Shown in pieces: positions 1-14,600 of a stretch of DNA of 64,000 nt (its first letter is position 1; each line of letters begins with the position of its first letter). This DNA is from Montifringilla adamsi (Eukaryota; Chordata; Aves; Passeriformes; Passeridae): assembly GCA_017590115.1 (NCBI GenBank), contig JAGGNK010015447.1, forward strand, positions 124,001 to 188,000, read 5' to 3'. Position numbers and translations under genes: made by a program. Below the pieces are notes generated by a model. The model saw only the letters and a list, made by a program, of their open reading frames with translations, did no database searches and was not told the DNA's origin.

Positions 1-3000
1 GCAGCTGCTCCCCTGTGCTCATCACTCCTTCCCTCCCAGCCAGAGAAAAAGGGCAGTTACACACCCCTACTCCTGTTACAGCCCCCAGCAGCAGAGATTT
101 GGGGTTCATTTTACTTTGGTGGGTGCCAAATCTGCCACATCTTGCAGTGGAATTTGAAGGATTTGGGGCTGATATGAGTGATAATATTCCCTGATAATGC
201 TGGAGAGCAGCAAGCAATGAGCCCAGATTGACTGAGGCGATGTTTGGTTTCAGGGGACTGGCCACACTCTGCTGTTGTGGTCTGAGAGTCTGATCTTCTC
301 TTCTTGCAATGAGAAGGCAGTTTGTGTGTGCTATTTACTTCCCCCTCATGCTCTAGCTGACCAGAAAACCTTTGGAAGTGCACCAAGAGCGTGTGTGTGT
401 ACTAGAGGACCAACCCAGCTGTGGGACTAAATATTCCACAGGCAGCACCTTGGGTGAAAGGCAAGAGACAAGGTCTTTTGCAGCAGGTTCTAAGGCTAAC
501 TGGGAGCTAGGATGGGAACCTAAGTAAAGCTCTTCTCCCTTGTGTCCTGAATTCTTCCCTGATTTTAGGTAGCCATGCCTGTACCTCATCAGTCTTTGGC
601 AGCTGTTTGAGGCTGAGCTGATGGATGCAGTATAAGGAAAATATTCCTTTTTGTACCCGATAATGAATGAATGAGCTGCTGTCAGCTGAATCCAAACAGC
701 TTCTGGAACTGTGGCCACTCTGAATGAACTTCCTCCTGTTGGAATCTCAGATTTTGGCCTTGGTCAATGAAATTCAGTAACTCTAGTTCATTTTCCTGTT
801 TGGTCTTCTGAGCTTGCATGGAAATGGTTTTACTGTTTTCCTATTATTTCCTAGAAATTTAGTAGTGCTTTTATTCTCTCCCTATAGCATTAAACTAACT
901 CCTCTTTCTGCTCTTTGGATAATCATTTTGCCCTAGCCATATTCCCTATTCCATATTCTGCCAAAATCCAGAAACTTCCTATAAAAAAAAAAAAAAAAAC
1001 AAACACAGCTTTAATTTCTTTTTTTAATTTCTAGTTTGCATTAGGGGTAAGACGATGGAGAGAGGGAAGTGCCAGTGGTTGAATTCATGACTTTGTTTTG
1101 ACAGGCATCATCCTGAAAGAAGGTGTACACAGGAGCTTGTGGTGGAAAAGAATCCATGCAGCCAGACACTGAGACCAAAGCAAGCTTCTGAACAAAGTGT
1201 GAGGTACAAAGTTTGTTCTCTTAAAAAATTAGACACCCTTTCTCTATCCTACTGAGAATCCACTGCCAGAAATGTAATGAATATACTCTTCCACCTGAGG
1301 AGGTCCCATGGATTTACTTTTCCCTAGTAAGAAGAATCTTTGTGCTCTTTATTCCCAGTCATATAGTTAAATTAATGTGTATGTCTTTTTCTGCTTCACA
1401 TTAAACTGTTCTTTCTAAACTTTGCTTTGCAAAGGAGTAGTTTTTACATCATCTTTTCACCCTGTTATCCTGTGTCTGCTGCACAGCAGCCTTTCTTTGA
1501 CTCTAATGTGTTTTAAGCAAGTCTTTGATAAGCCAGAATAGCAGCTGTGAAGGGATTTGTGTTTTTCCTTCTGCAGCACAAACCAAAAGTCAGAGAAGCA
1601 GCCCAAAGGAGAACAGTTGTGCTCAGTGCAGAGACAAAATACCTCAACAAACAAATAGAAAAATAAGTGGCAGCTCAAGAATTTCAGCCAACTTTCACTA
1701 CTCTCCAGAGTGGTTACAAATCAACTGGAAAAATACTGCCAAACATTGTCATCCCTGTTGGTGACAGATATGCTGAGCACAGGTCATTTACAAATTTTCC
1801 TTTGTTTGTACAACTTAGGGGCATTTGCTGAATTGATTTTAACTTCTTTTTCTTTTTTCTCTTTACCTACTGGCAGTAATTCACAAATAGCTTTAGATCC
1901 AGGCAGCAGTAAGATAAGGTAATTTATCACTGTTTTAAACTAACACCATGCTTGGACTGATGACATTGAGGAGTGCATGGAGAAGTAGTGGCTTTCATTA
2001 GTCCAGATGATAAAATTGTAAAACACAGGCAAGCTCTCTGTCACACACAAGTCCCTTCATCACACTGAGTGCTCAGTTTATTTTCATGTTCCTCCCGTGT
2101 AATACCACTGCAAATCTGCAGAAATCAATAGAGTTGCATTAGCATAAAATTAGGGAGCCCCAGCAGTAAATCATGCCATGAGTTGTTTTTGATGAGCTCC
2201 AAAGCAGAGATTTATTTCCTGCAAAGGTCAGGGTGATGGATTGTGCAACAAATTTTACCTCCTCTGCTACATGTTTATTGCTAAATGGTCTTTCACAAAG
2301 CAACAAAATAGGACATATCTTACCCTTCCCCACAAGCTGGAGGTTTTCTCAATTCAGTAAGATAAAAGTGAGGCCCTCCATCCTGCTGGGTTTGGCAACC
2401 AGGCTGTGTCTGTTACGTTAAACTTGTGCGTGTCTGGGAGCATCCCTGGGAGCCTGAATGTCACTGCCTGTGCTAGGAAAGAACTGGCATGGAACTGACC
2501 TTTCCTAACTAGTCCTAACTCCAGTCTGCAGGCAGTCATCTCCTGTTTAGGAGCAGTCTATCAGATCTGGGCCCTTCTTTAGCTCCTTTGAGCACAGAGC
2601 CCCAGACACTGACCAGGCGGGAAGTTTGGGTGCTCATGTCACCCATGTCCCTTCCCTGCCTCGAAGCAGAGCTATCCCTTTCTGCCAAGAGATCCATCCC
2701 TGCCTGATGGATAGCAACACTTCAGTTTTACATTCCTTGCTAAGTTAAAGATGATTTCAGCAAGCTGGCAGATGAGGAAGCAGTGATAGGAATATGCACA
2801 ACCCATTTGCTCTAAGAATTTTATGGTTTTGAAGGCATTTAGCTGGTGGAAGCTTTGAAGAGAACCAGTGTTTACTGAAGCCAGCAGCCAGGGACACCTG
2901 TATTTGTGGGAACGAGCAGAAAAGTGAGATCTGACAGGCTTGAAGTCACACTGAGGACTACAGTGGCCAAGCAAAAACTACCTGGGATGGCTGTGTGAAG

Positions 3001-4737
3001 ATAAGCAAGAATGAAGCTTTGAGATTTCACTTCATAAATTCTCTGACCTGGAGCAAACAGCAAGCATAAAAAGGGGGTGATAAACTGAAGGAGAGTAAAG
3101 GATTGGGAAGAAAGTCCAGAGACACCATGAAACTCAAAAGTTCACCCCATCTGCCACATAATGTCCACTCCTACCCTCTGTATGTGGACTTCTTGTGGAA
3201 TAGTGAGCCCAAGCTCCTGGACTCCTTGAAGAGTACCTGTAGTTGATAAGCCAAGACCTCTGTGGTGAGGCCTGAGAACATAATATTCATGTTTCTCTAC
3301 AGTGGGTGTTTTATTTTTACAAACTCCTTTCCTGATCCTTAAGAACTTTATAAGACAGAGCTTGGGAGTGTTAGTCTATGGAAATTGCTCCTGTAAGCCT
3401 GACCTCCAGCCTTATGACTGTCCAAACCAAATATAAACCCCATTAATTTTATTTTTTTAAATTTTTTTTTCCTCAGCCACAGGAGTACTCAGAAGTCCAG
3501 ACCAGTAGGCCCTGGAATCCAGGCTGAAAATACAGCAAACCATTCAGACTGCTTCCTTGAGAGGTCACAGGGAAGATAGAAATCTTTTAATTTGCATTTT
3601 AAATATTTGTACAGAGTAAAAGAATATTTACACTGAAAAACAGAGGTCTGAAAAGCTGAAAAATGCCAGAACTGGAGTAATTTGTACTACACAGAGGTTT
3701 TACAACTTTTGCAGTGGGACAGGGGCAAGTTCTGAAGGTTTCCTCTGAGGTAACAGAGCAAGTAAGCCAGCCATGGCTGGGACAATCACCAGGAATGTGG
3801 GATAGTTGGGGATGAGATCTTGCTCTGCCCTCTCCAACATGCCCATAAGTGCCCCAACTCCAGAGGCATTACTCCTCCCTACTGCAGCTGCTCCTCTTTC
3901 CATAAATAATTCAATATTCATTGAGGCAGGGACCTGAACCTCAGTTTCCCACATCCTGTGTGAACGCCTGAACAACGGCACTGTCAAATCAATCTCTTGC
4001 AAAACGCTCTCCTCTCTCAGCAAGTGTTTAAGTATTTATGCAGGTTAGATACACTCCAGCAGGGAAAACTGTGAAACACTTGCCCTGGGCTAGAAAGATC
4101 CCTTTGGATGTGCCTTTGCTGGAGCAAAGGAGGGACAGGAGACTCAGGATGAAGTTCCCTGCCTAATCCAGGTGTTGAGAGGTAAACCTACGTGTTATAC
4201 ACAAGGAAAATAGACTCTTTCACACTGCTTTTTATCAAGGTTTTTTCCTCCTGGACCCAGGATTCTGCATCCCCAGAGTTTTCACTGAATGAAAACATTG
4301 CCAAGAAAGGTTTCTTTTTGCCATGGTGATATTTTATAGCAGAAATTTTGCTGAAAATTCCTTAACAAACAACACAAACTGGGGCTTACTGTAGCCTGGC
4401 ACACTGGTTAACTAAACAGCAAGCAGCACACACAGACAACCACCTTCTGCACAAACCTTCTGCAGGGAATAGAAATTCTTCCTTTATTGGGGAAGGTGCA
4501 GGGAGAGGATCCCAGTTTTTATCTGCTGGATTTCATATCTGTGCTGGGAAGAAGATCAGGGCTTAAGAGCTAAAGCTGTGTTTGCAGACAGAGTGACCAA
4601 ACCCAGACTGGGTGTCTCCTGAAAAACAAACCCACTGGGAGTCAGCCCAATTCTATCAGGGACTGGGTTAAATTTCCACCTTTGCTTGTAATGACCTCAT
4701 TTGCAAAGCTGGATGCTGCTTCTCTGACCCCTTCAGA
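1..4737. other. Intergenic, no gene recognised
   Basis: All frames are short and show no recognisable protein family. Only low-complexity features are visible: a 17-A run at 983-999 and a T-rich patch at about 3448-3474. Confidence 0.7.
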
Positions 4738-4985
4738 GAGTCATGGAATGGTTTGGGTTGGAAGGAACCTTAAAGATCAGCCTGCTTCAACCCCCTGCCA
4801 GAGCAGGGATCCCTTCCACTATCCCAGCTTTCTCAGAGCCCCATCCAAGCTGGGCAGCCACAGCTTCTCTGGGCAACCTGTGCGAGGGCTTCACCACACT
4901 CACAGGGAAGAATTTCTTCCTCATATCCAATGTAAACCTGCTCTCTGTCAGTGTGAAGCTATTCCCATACAGCTCTGCCATTGCC
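4738..4985 (-). mobile_element. CR1 LINE 3'-end fragment
   Basis: On the minus strand this reads as a CR1 3' end: the CTCACAGGGAAGAATTTCTTCC block and the GGTTTGGGTTGGAAGGAACC terminus appear in inverted order on the + strand. It is 5'-truncated, as is usual for CR1, and moderately diverged. Confidence 0.9.
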
Positions 4986-7900
4986 ATTGTAAATTGTCTG
5001 GGAGGAAGAAAGGGAAGTGAGGAAACGAAAAGGATGTATTAGTGAAAGAAGATATTAGTGAAAGACACACTACTAACACAGAGGGAAGACAGAAAAGAAA
5101 GAAACCTTTTAGCAAAGAGAGTAACTCTTTTATAGCTTTTCCCATAGAAGACAGTGAAAGTTAAACCCACTTCGGCAGCAGCACAGAGCGTGTTCCAATA
5201 TTTTGGCCATGTCTCAGATGGATCCCACACCTGGACTCCTCACTGCGAATTGTGGAGACCCTGTTGGCACCAAGCAGACACTGCAAGAAAAATGCAAGAT
5301 TACCCTTGTTGTGGGTTGATTGCAAAGCTTGAGGGTGCTTCTCTGAGGGCAAGATTGCCCTCTACTCCAGGCTGGAGTCTCCACTCTTTATAGCAGCAGG
5401 CACCAGACATGCCCTTGGAGACAACTCAGTTCATACAACACTGCCTTGGGTTTCCTACTTGGAGATTCAAAGCCCTCAAAGAAATGCTTTGCACAGCCTG
5501 ATGTTTGACATGCCTGGAGATGGCAGGGGAGGGCACCTGTTGGATACCTGATATAACTCTGAGAAGGAGGAAGGAAGGGATGCTGAGAGTGCAAACCAAG
5601 CTGATGGAAACACAAAGGGGGAGCCAGAAGACAGTGGAGGAGGGTCTGCAGCAGGATGGGGTATGGAGGAAAGTGAATTTGGGTAAATAAAAACACTATG
5701 AAGTGGAAGGGAAGGGCTGAGGTTGAAAACAGATTGAGTGAGAAGGGAGCAGATGAGAGAGGGAGCATGCAGAGCCTCTCTTTGTATGGTTAAATGAAGA
5801 GGCTGGGACCCAGAGAAAGACCTCAAAGATAAATCCAGGGTGTGCAAAGGAAAGATGGCAATGTTGAAGAATGTGGGGCAGGGGGGGTTGCAGGGATGGG
5901 GTGGATGCTACTGTGTCAGTCACAGCACTTTTATTTCCATGAGAGTGTAAAAATCCTAAGAGACAGGAGATCCATCATTTCCCTGCTGTAGGGAAATGCC
6001 TTTGAAACCTCCTGCTAAGGTGCTTGGCATATTCACCAGGTAGGCATTGGTGCTAGGAGATGAATACCTTCAGGCTGCCTTGTTCCCAGGGAGAGGGTGT
6101 TCAGGGGTGGGTACAGGAGGAGTGATTCAGCACAAATAAATTAGATCCCTGGTTCAATTTAAGCACTGCAGAATATGCTCCCTGTGTGGGGAAGCAGCAT
6201 CCTAGTATAACACAGAACTACAAAGCCCCCCTTCCCTGCTGTAACACAATCCATCTCATACTCACTGGGTTATCTGTTACAGCTGCTTGTTAGTGGTGGT
6301 TAGTCCTTTTATTGGCATTAACTGCTCTGTGTAAACAAGACATGTAAACCAGAAGCAAGAACAAAAGTCTTCCTAACCCAGCCTCTTAATGTAAAACTGC
6401 TGCACGTGCTCTTGCTCCCACTGGTGCCAGTGACAACTTTCTTGCTGATTTTAGTGGCAGCAGACTCCAGGCTTACTAAAAGTAACCTCCAGAAACAGCA
6501 TTTTCAGAGAACATTTTTCTCTTCTCCTCCCCACCCCCAAAGTTGTTGTTTTTCTTCAAGAACAAATACACAAAGTCATTAGGAAAAAATGCTGTGATGG
6601 TGTTTCAGAAGTTCAGTCTCCAGAAGGGTGGGTAAAATACATTTCCTGTGAGTCTCAGGCTACATGTTACCTTTAGAGAAAGCTGCAGGAGTAGGTACAG
6701 CTCTCCCAGGACCCAGAGGTTTTTTGTTTATAAAATTAGTTTTAACTCAAAGGTGCCTTTGAGCTCCTGCTCTGAAATTCTCCTGCAGATGGGACAAACC
6801 TGGAAGCTCAGCAGGTAGGAGGCACCTGATTGGGTGTGGTCTGCACCATAAACCCCATGGCTTCAGGTGGGGGGACCTTGTGGCAGGAGCTTCAGAGACT
6901 CTCTTCAAACAGGCTGTAAGGGTTGAGAGGGCAGCACTTCATTAATTCAGCACTGCAGCTTTCTGCACATTTTTTTTTTTATACACTGCTAATAATCTGC
7001 TAACAAAAATTCAATTTCACCTCGGAGGTTTTAATGCTGTCAGGCTCTACACCCACTTTTGCCAAAAGAAAAATTAATTATAGCTTTTTATGTTGAACTT
7101 GCATCCTCAGAAAGCAACACAGTAGCTCCCCTTTCCCTCTGGAATATTCTGCCCTTCACAATCCAGTTTCTCTCTGACCAGCATGGTCAAAGGTTGCACT
7201 AGATAAAGGTTGGACTCAATGACCTTGTAAGTCTTTTCCACCTAATTGATTCTGTGATTCTGTGGCTTATGATATTTTCTGTGTTTTTAATGCCCAATAA
7301 TCCTGTCTGATGGTAGAAATTGTGGATCTTTTGGCATTCAAAGAGGTTGCAAGGCAGATGGGCTCCTTGTATTCATATGGAAAACTTGACTTGGGCTCCC
7401 TCATCATCCATGGCTTTTCATTTGGGGTTTTTTTTGGGACATAGCAACACACCTTTGGAGAATCGAGGCACTCGGGGCTGGAATGAGTGGAAGGGAAACA
7501 TTTGTAGCAGGCTGGCTACAGCATGGCCAGGGTAGTGGCAGAGATACACCAAGTCATATTAGATCTTAATTCTTCATATTTCATACTGCGCTGGAGAGGA
7601 ATATGGGGGGAGAAAGGGAATTCATTATCCCTCTCCCCTGTAACCCCACTACAAATCTACCCCTGCGTGTAAAGGTTACATCTTTTCATGAGGCACTGCA
7701 GGAAAGCGGAATATGACAGAAAAAGATTTCTGGTGCATGGGACGGAGCTGCCTTAGGCAGTGTTAACTTGTCTTACTGACATTTAAATGGCCTAAATCAA
7801 GATGACAGAGATGTTAGTGGCATGATGTGAAGAATTGTTCTGTAGAGGAATGTGTTGTTCTTTAGAACAATTTATATTCAGCACAGAGAATTAAGCATAA

Positions 7901-8237
7901 GTGGGTTTAACATGAGGCTCACATGTCATCATTTTCCAGCTCTTATTATCTGTGGTGTGACTAATGCAGGATTACTCTTCATCTGTGCTCATGACTAACT
8001 TATCCCTGTCCTGTATCCTGCTGCAGAGCCTTGTTCCAAATTGCCCCTCAGAACCTTGACTGCTGCTCTATCTTCCACAGAAACAAAGTGCCCAGGAGTG
8101 TGTCCAATCTCTCCTTTCTCATCCTGGGACAGCGTTTGGGCATTTCCTGGAGAAGGAGAGACCACAGATTCCCTTACTGGGGAAATCCAGCTGAGGAGGA
8201 GCACTGCCTGCTGGCCTGCTCTTCTCCACCATTCTCT
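4986..8237. other. Intergenic, purine-rich in part
   Basis: Nothing gene-like. About 5500-5900 is G/A-rich on the + strand, which yields long S/P/L-rich open frames on the minus strand that I regard as compositional. ATTAGTGAAAGA occurs twice at 5038 and 5054. A small CR1 end is listed separately at 7187. Confidence 0.65.
7187..7264 (+). mobile_element. Short CR1-type 3' terminus
   Basis: GTTGGACTCAATGACCTTG, then a shortened 'cttttccacct' segment and two ATTCTGTG repeats at the end, match the last bases of CR1-like elements. Only the extreme 3' end remains. Confidence 0.7.
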
Positions 8238-8767
8238 ACCCTGTGAGGGAGGGGATTCTGCCCCTCTCTGCTCAGCCTCCCCTGCAGGGCTGCATCCAGC
8301 CCTGGGGCCAGCACAGGAAGGACAGGGAGCTGCTGGAGCCAGGCCAGAGCAGGGACACCAAGGGGATCAGAGGGATGGAGCAGCTCTGCTGGGAGGAAAG
8401 TCTGAGGGAATTGGGATTGTTCAGGCTGGAGAAGAGAAGGCTTTGGGGTGACCTCCTTGTGGCCTTCCAGTGCCTGAAGGGAGCGCAAAAAAGATGGAGA
8501 GAGACTCTTGACAAGGCCTAGAGTGAGAGGACAAGGGAGAATGGCTTCCACTGACAGAGAGCAGGTTTAGATTGGATATTGGGAAGAAATTCTTCCCTGT
8601 GAGGGTGGTGAGGCCTTGGCACAGGTTGCCCAGAGAAGCTGTGGCTGGCCCTGGAAAAGTTCCAGGATAGATGAAGCTCCAAACAACCTGGTCCAGTGGA
8701 AGGTGTCCTTGCCCATGGCAGGGGTTTGGAACTGGCTGATCTTTAACCATTTGTGATTCTGTGATCA
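8238..8767 (+). mobile_element. CR1 LINE 3'-end fragment (about 530 bp)
   Basis: Contains the characteristic CR1 series: CTGCATCCAGCCCTGGGG, GGAGAAGAGAAGGCTTTGG, GTGGCCTTCCAGTGCCTGAA, GATTGGATATTGGGAAGAAA and a terminal GTGATTCTGTGATC. It is closely similar to the copy at 14735-15262, so the two probably belong to one subfamily. It represents reverse-transcriptase ORF end and 3' UTR sequence and is not expressed as protein. Confidence 0.93.
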
Positions 8768-9650
8768 TTGTTGGAAAGCTTTAAAATTTCTCAGAGGAGT
8801 CTCGAGGACAGGCACATTTGCTCATGCATTTTATGTTGCATAACAGCTGGTGAGACTGCAGTGAATCTACAGAGTTGGAATGATTGGCTCAGTTGATTGT
8901 TTTCCTGCTGCTCTGGGTGTTAGCATCCCAGAAGATGCTGCAGAAACTGCTACTAGATAGACAGCAAATATGTTATTAAGTATGGTTTTTCACTGCTCCA
9001 GGACAGAAGTAGTGAATTAGTGCTGGACCATTTCTACACTGAGTTTCATGATAAAAAAGGTATTTGTACATTAAAGATTATCTTCAGTGTCAAGAGAATG
9101 GATTTAAAGTAAAGCTGGGAAAATGTATTCTGGAGAAATAATTAAATTTTTTCTTCCACTTACTTTTGGAGAACTTCTGGTCAACTCAGGCCATTTCACA
9201 GGGAAAAATACTATTTATTCCAACACAGAAATTTTGCAAAAAGCCTGAATAAATTCCTTGGGAAAAATGGAGAAAAAAAATAGAAACATTTCTTCTGAGA
9301 ACCAGATTTAGATTTGTGGTTTATTCAAATGCATATTACGCAATTTTTTAACCTTCACTGTTTGAGCAGATATTACATATATTCATTGAAGTGCTGTACT
9401 TAAAATCAGGTATGTTCTAAATCCTCCTGACTATCAGAATCCTGAGTCAGTCACTAATAAACATGTCTCCAGTGAGGTTAGCCAAATCCACCTGATTTCA
9501 GAACATTTTTCAACAGAACAATTTGTTATCACTATCACATTTAGTGCAAAGGTCTCATGATCGAGAATAATGTATTAATTGTTGTTTAATCTCACTACTT
9601 CTTAAAGTAAAAGTAGAGCCTTTAAAATTCTATCTGAAACATCAGAAAGT

Positions 9651-9732
9651 CTTTTTTTTTGGTTTTTTTTTTGTTTTTGTTTTTGTGGTTTTTTTTTTTG
9701 TTTCGTTTTTTTTTTGTTTGTTTGTTTGTTTC
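9651..9732 (+). repeat. T/G-rich low-complexity tract
   Basis: Runs of T broken by G, including TTTG repeats at the right end. The lysine/glutamine-rich frame on the opposite strand is only the translation of this tract. Confidence 0.9.
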
Positions 9733-11105
9733 CTCCCACATATACTAAAAGAGAGGCTTCCATTTGACCTGGAAAATCAAAATTTAAAAGGAGGAACAGG
9801 GAACTATTGTTCACATTTCCATTACCTTCTGGTTTCAAAGTAAAATGGCAAATAAATAAATTATTAATTAACAACATGATTTCAGGCAAACCTGAGTAGG
9901 AGTTCCCTCTTTCTGTTTGGCAATTAAATTAATTAGCCCCTTATCTTGCAAAGCTTAATTGTGTGCCTGAGTCATGTGAGACTTGATATTCATGCTGAAG
10001 GTTAAATTCACTTGTCAGGGCTTGCAGTGATGAACTTTCTTGGGTGAAGGCAAGGCAGCAGACACACAGGCAGGGTTTAATGGCATGTTGGGAATGGCAG
10101 GATGATGAGAGAAGAGGTGAAAAATCACCAGCTGACAAGGACTGGGGAGTAGGTGGGTGGTTGAGCTCAGCCTCCAAGTGAGCTCGACTGGAAAGGAGGC
10201 TAATGACTTTAATCTGTCTGGCACAGTGCCTGGGGAAGATAGCAAAAGGTACACCTAGAAGATGTGCATTGTCCAATCTCCCTGAAAAGCAGACTAAGAC
10301 TCAGAGGACTGCAGAGGCTGAGAGGAGAGCTGCAGGTATAAGGGAAGTCATATTTTGTTTAAAATTCTGTTCCACAAACATTCTGTGTTTTTCCAGTTTT
10401 TTTCCAGACACCACTGCCTATTTTCTATTTTTTATTTTTTAATTTGGACAGTTATTTTAAAAGAGTTGCAGGATCCTAGCATTGGAACTTCTTTTTCCAT
10501 GTGTGTATGGAAGACAAGGTCAAATTTCACTTTTACCACAGCTGTTGTGTTGCTCTCAAGGCAGAGACAAGCTGATGTGTCCAGCATTCAGGTGTGTATC
10601 CCATGTTATGTGTGATCAATCCATATCTCTTTTTCCCATAAAACATCCTCTCTACATTCTTGGACTGTAGGATGTTTAGGCAGGGACTCATGTGGACTGC
10701 CTGGTTGCTACCACAAACCAATATATTAAAAGTTCACTGCCTTACAGCATTGTTAGGAATCAGCAGATAAATGATCTGCTTCCTTAACTTTATGGAAAGG
10801 CACAAATATTCAAAGCTTTAAAAGTCAAAACTGCCTTAGAGGAGATGTAGCTATAAATCATAATTTTTTACTTTTTGCGAGAGGAAAAAAGGTAATTATT
10901 TCAAAGAGAACTCTAAAATAAAAAATATTACTTTCATGAACTAAAAAAGTGATTCACAAAGGCGGGAATACAGGGAAGAACAATAAGAAAGCTATCAAAC
11001 AGCAATTACATCATCACATGCTCTCTGCTGACTTCTTAGACTTCTTGAGTAATTTTCTAGTTATAAATTCCTGCTGTGATCCAAATCCTATAGCATGACT
11101 TATGG

Positions 11106-11216
11106 TCACAGAATCACAGAACTGTTTGGGCTGGCAGGGGCCTGTGGAGATCATCCAGTCCAACCCTTCTGCCAAGGCAGGGCCACCCCCACGGGTGCCC
11201 TACCTCCACCAGACAC
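11106..11216 (-). mobile_element. CR1-type 3' terminus, minus strand
   Basis: TCACAGAATCACAGAAC, followed by GGAGATCATCCAGTCCAACC and a 'ccaaggcagggccaccccc' segment, is the inverted 3' end of a CR1-family element of another subfamily from the neighbouring copies. About 110 bases remain. Confidence 0.8.
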
Positions 11217-11607
11217 ACACACCTAAATGAAAATACTGGTTTTTCTGACTTTAAATTTAGATGGAATTACTTTAAGTCTGCAAGTCCTATGGGTACCTCC
11301 TATAAAATGGGGTTCTTCAGTTCTGTCAAGCGAAAAAGCTTCTGGATAAATATAAATTATGCTTTTCTCTGCATTTCCTGATATGCTGCTTACTCTACTG
11401 TTTAACCTTCTGCCTTGCCTTCAGCATCTTCCCTTCTCTGGTCAGAACCCATAGTTTTACAGGCACATTGCTGATGACTTAAAATCCCTTTGTAGTTCCT
11501 CACAGAAGAGGTGATGGAGTACTACATTCTTTGTTTACTTCGTTGCTTAAAAAAATTTGGTAGGTAAAAGAAAAGAATCTACTCAGTCTGAAAAAGTTAC
11601 TTTAAAT

Positions 11608-11650
11608 GAAAAAAAAAAATAAAAAAGGAAGAGGAAAAAAAAAAGGGAGA
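11608..11650 (+). repeat. A-rich low-complexity tract
   Basis: Two A-runs joined by TAAAAAAGGAAGAGG. Simple purine-rich sequence with no coding potential. Confidence 0.85.
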
Positions 11651-14600
11651 GATTGCTCCAATCTGGAAGAAAATGTTTCATTACAGCAACAATAGCAGTG
11701 TTTCTTTCGGAGTTACTCCGACTGAAATGGTTCACAATGAAAATTTTGAACTCAGGTAGGGAGAATATAAGAAAATTTCCTCCATCTGCTTTGTCTTAGA
11801 GGCAGTTTGAAAATCCAAGTTAAAAACCTAATTTTGATGAGCAAGTGTTTAGTTTTGGGCTTAAAGGATAATTTGAAAGCAAATGTCTTCACCATACTTG
11901 TATTTCCAATTCTAGGGGTGTCCTCTATTTTGAACTCCTCCCTCTGAAGAAGTTGTGCTGGGGGCTTGATACCCATGCTCTGCACTGCAGCAGATGCATT
12001 AGAATCTCCCAGCCTTCACACACAGCTAATCCAGGAGCTACACTGGCCTATAAACACTGGAAATTAATGACATGACAGCCTCAGGAAATAGTGCTTCAGA
12101 TATGCAAGTGCCTCATGGGAGGAACTCATTACTGGAGTTACAGTAAATTGCCACTGAGTGAATGCTGGAGGAGCTTCCCACACTTCATGAGCTTCATCTT
12201 GTCTGATTTCAAGGGATAAGTGAGTTTTAGCATGATTAAATACTAAGAATTGTGGCCATCTGAGAACACTGGTGGAGATAGCAGAGCACAGAGTGCATTG
12301 TGGCAGCTTTCTCCAGGTTTTGGTTATTGGCTTCTGTTAAATAAAAGTCCAGCTGCTGAGCTAGGCAAGTATATTCTAGTGGAGACCCTGCTGCTCAGAT
12401 TTTAGGCTGGTTTTGTATATCTGTGAGCTGCTGGGATTTTGGGGATGGGGAGGTACAGAAAGCCATACTACAGTTATTTCGTTTTTGGTCCCTTGCAGGC
12501 TCAGTGCATTTGACTAAATATATGTCAAGAAAGAAGCCAAGCCTGAACAGCTGCTTGCTTTGCTGGATAAGACTTATATTTTCATTTAAAAAGCTATTTT
12601 TTTTTCCTATCTTAATGTTAACTGACATAATAGCAAAGTTAACTATCCTGAAACTACCCTGCCCTGAGGTGTCATCTCAAAAAGCTTTTTTCAAACTGAA
12701 ATTAAATCAGTAAATAATTAAAGTGCCATAAGGACAAAAGGTGTCTCACGTCACACCAGATTAGACAGAGTGTTTTGTGCTGGCCAGAACTTCCCTTTTC
12801 ACCATTGCAGTGTTTGCCTCGTTCATTATTGTGGTTCTCCTCAAAAGCAAGCTCTCAGCTCTAGATGTGAAAGTTCAGAATTGCAGTTGTCATCCAGAGA
12901 AGATGGCAAATTCCCCTTTCCTCTTTCCAGTGGGCTGGTGAAGGAAAGTTGAGCACTAATGCTGGGAACATGGGCAGCGTATACCCTTGTGCCAGCCTGT
13001 TCAGACACACATTTGATATGGATGCAGCACTGATGGAAAACAAGGGGCTTCTTCTCATTTTTATGAAGATTAGTGGTGTCTGTCTGTGGTCTTACACTGC
13101 TTAACTGCCTGTTTTTAAAGATATTTGTAGCAGAGAAATGAACTGTAAAAAAAGCAAATGCTGCATTAGTAAAGTTTCAAGTGCTGGTGGGAAAACAATG
13201 GAAAAACGTATTAAACAGAACATTTCCCAGCCCAGAATTATATGGGTTGGCATACCCAGGATTAAACTTAGGTTCAACTATTGCTGAATTGGCAAAACAC
13301 TAACCTGCACCTTTCTAGTCCCTGTCCTGCCATTTAATGTGAGTTGTTCTTGAGGCAAGATGCAGGCTTATTGCAAGAATTAGTGGGCAGTATTCTCTGC
13401 CATAGGGATGTGCCACTGCAAGGTCGTGAGCTTTCTTTAAGGCTTAAAAGTGAAAACACCACCCACAAATATCCAGGGATACCCAAATATTGGTATACTT
13501 TGTGTTCATTGTTCTGTTAATAAGTTTCTGTTGCTGACTGGATGACCCAAGAAATACTGTGTCCTTGATGATAATTTTTTTCCTCCTCCTCCTCTCTTTG
13601 TCATCAAGAAAACGTGAGTTTTAGTCTGCACTGTCATATTTCAAATGCCTCTAAACCAGAGCTCTGCAGGAAATGCTACATTTTGGCTCAGCACCTTAAT
13701 GCTTGGTGCTTTAGCTCAGCAGTGGGAAGGAGGAGACAGATACGAGGGGGCCAAAATCCTTCCCAACTGCAGCTCACTGGGCTCTGAGTGTGCATTCTTC
13801 ACATTGTGAACCACTCTGTATTACACTGGGGACTTCAGAGGAATTTCTGACAGCATGGGCAGATGGAGGCTGTGATGCAGCTGCCTTCATTTTGGCCACA
13901 AAATTTAATTTCTGTTCTTAGAAAAACTTAGGAATGTCAATTATTCACCATTCTAATAAAGGTATTCAGGTGCGCATGCGACACCAGAGAAACAAGGGGT
14001 TTGCCTGCTGAAAGATACATCCTTTTCAAAAGTTTCTCAAAATCCAAGGGCAGCAGGATGAAAGATGTTGAGGAAAGACTGTCCTTAACAGGGTTATATC
14101 TTCTGTGCACTTGAATGGCTCAAAGCTTCTGCCTGTTGGATGTGACACCTCTCTTCAGAAGCAGTTTAGACTCATACTCAGCCCTGGGTAGGTCCACCCT
14201 GGCTGCAGTGTTTCTTAACTTGGGGACAACATCTAGATCTGATTAAAAATATGAGCAGAACTACATCTCTTTTGCCCCATCATCTGTCTTCCTTCTAATC
14301 TGCTCATTGCTAACAATCCCTTTGGAGTCAGATAAGATCTATTTCTGTTCTACTGTGAAAAGCTCAAGTAGAAAGACAACCAATTGTTGAGAAAGCAGTT
14401 TAGGTTCACATCTGCATTAACAAAGGGCATGCAATTAGAAAGATCATTCGCTGTTTTAGTCAGTTTGTATGATGCGGAAGACAAGGTAATGAATAAAAAT
14501 CAAAAACTTTTTGGTTTGTTTTATTGACTTTATTTTGTTATGTTTGGTTTTGCTGGGAAGGAAAGGTTTGCAGTTGAAAAGTTCTTACCCAGAAATTTTT

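Noticed and set aside
8041..8768. ORFs on both strands at 8.0-8.8 kb, similar to those at 14.6-15.3 kb and 30.1-30.5 kb
   Set aside because: The shared peptides come from CR1 3'-end sequence, not from a host gene family.
9602..9889. Lysine/glutamine-rich minus-strand ORF
   Set aside because: It is the translation of a T/G-rich low-complexity tract.
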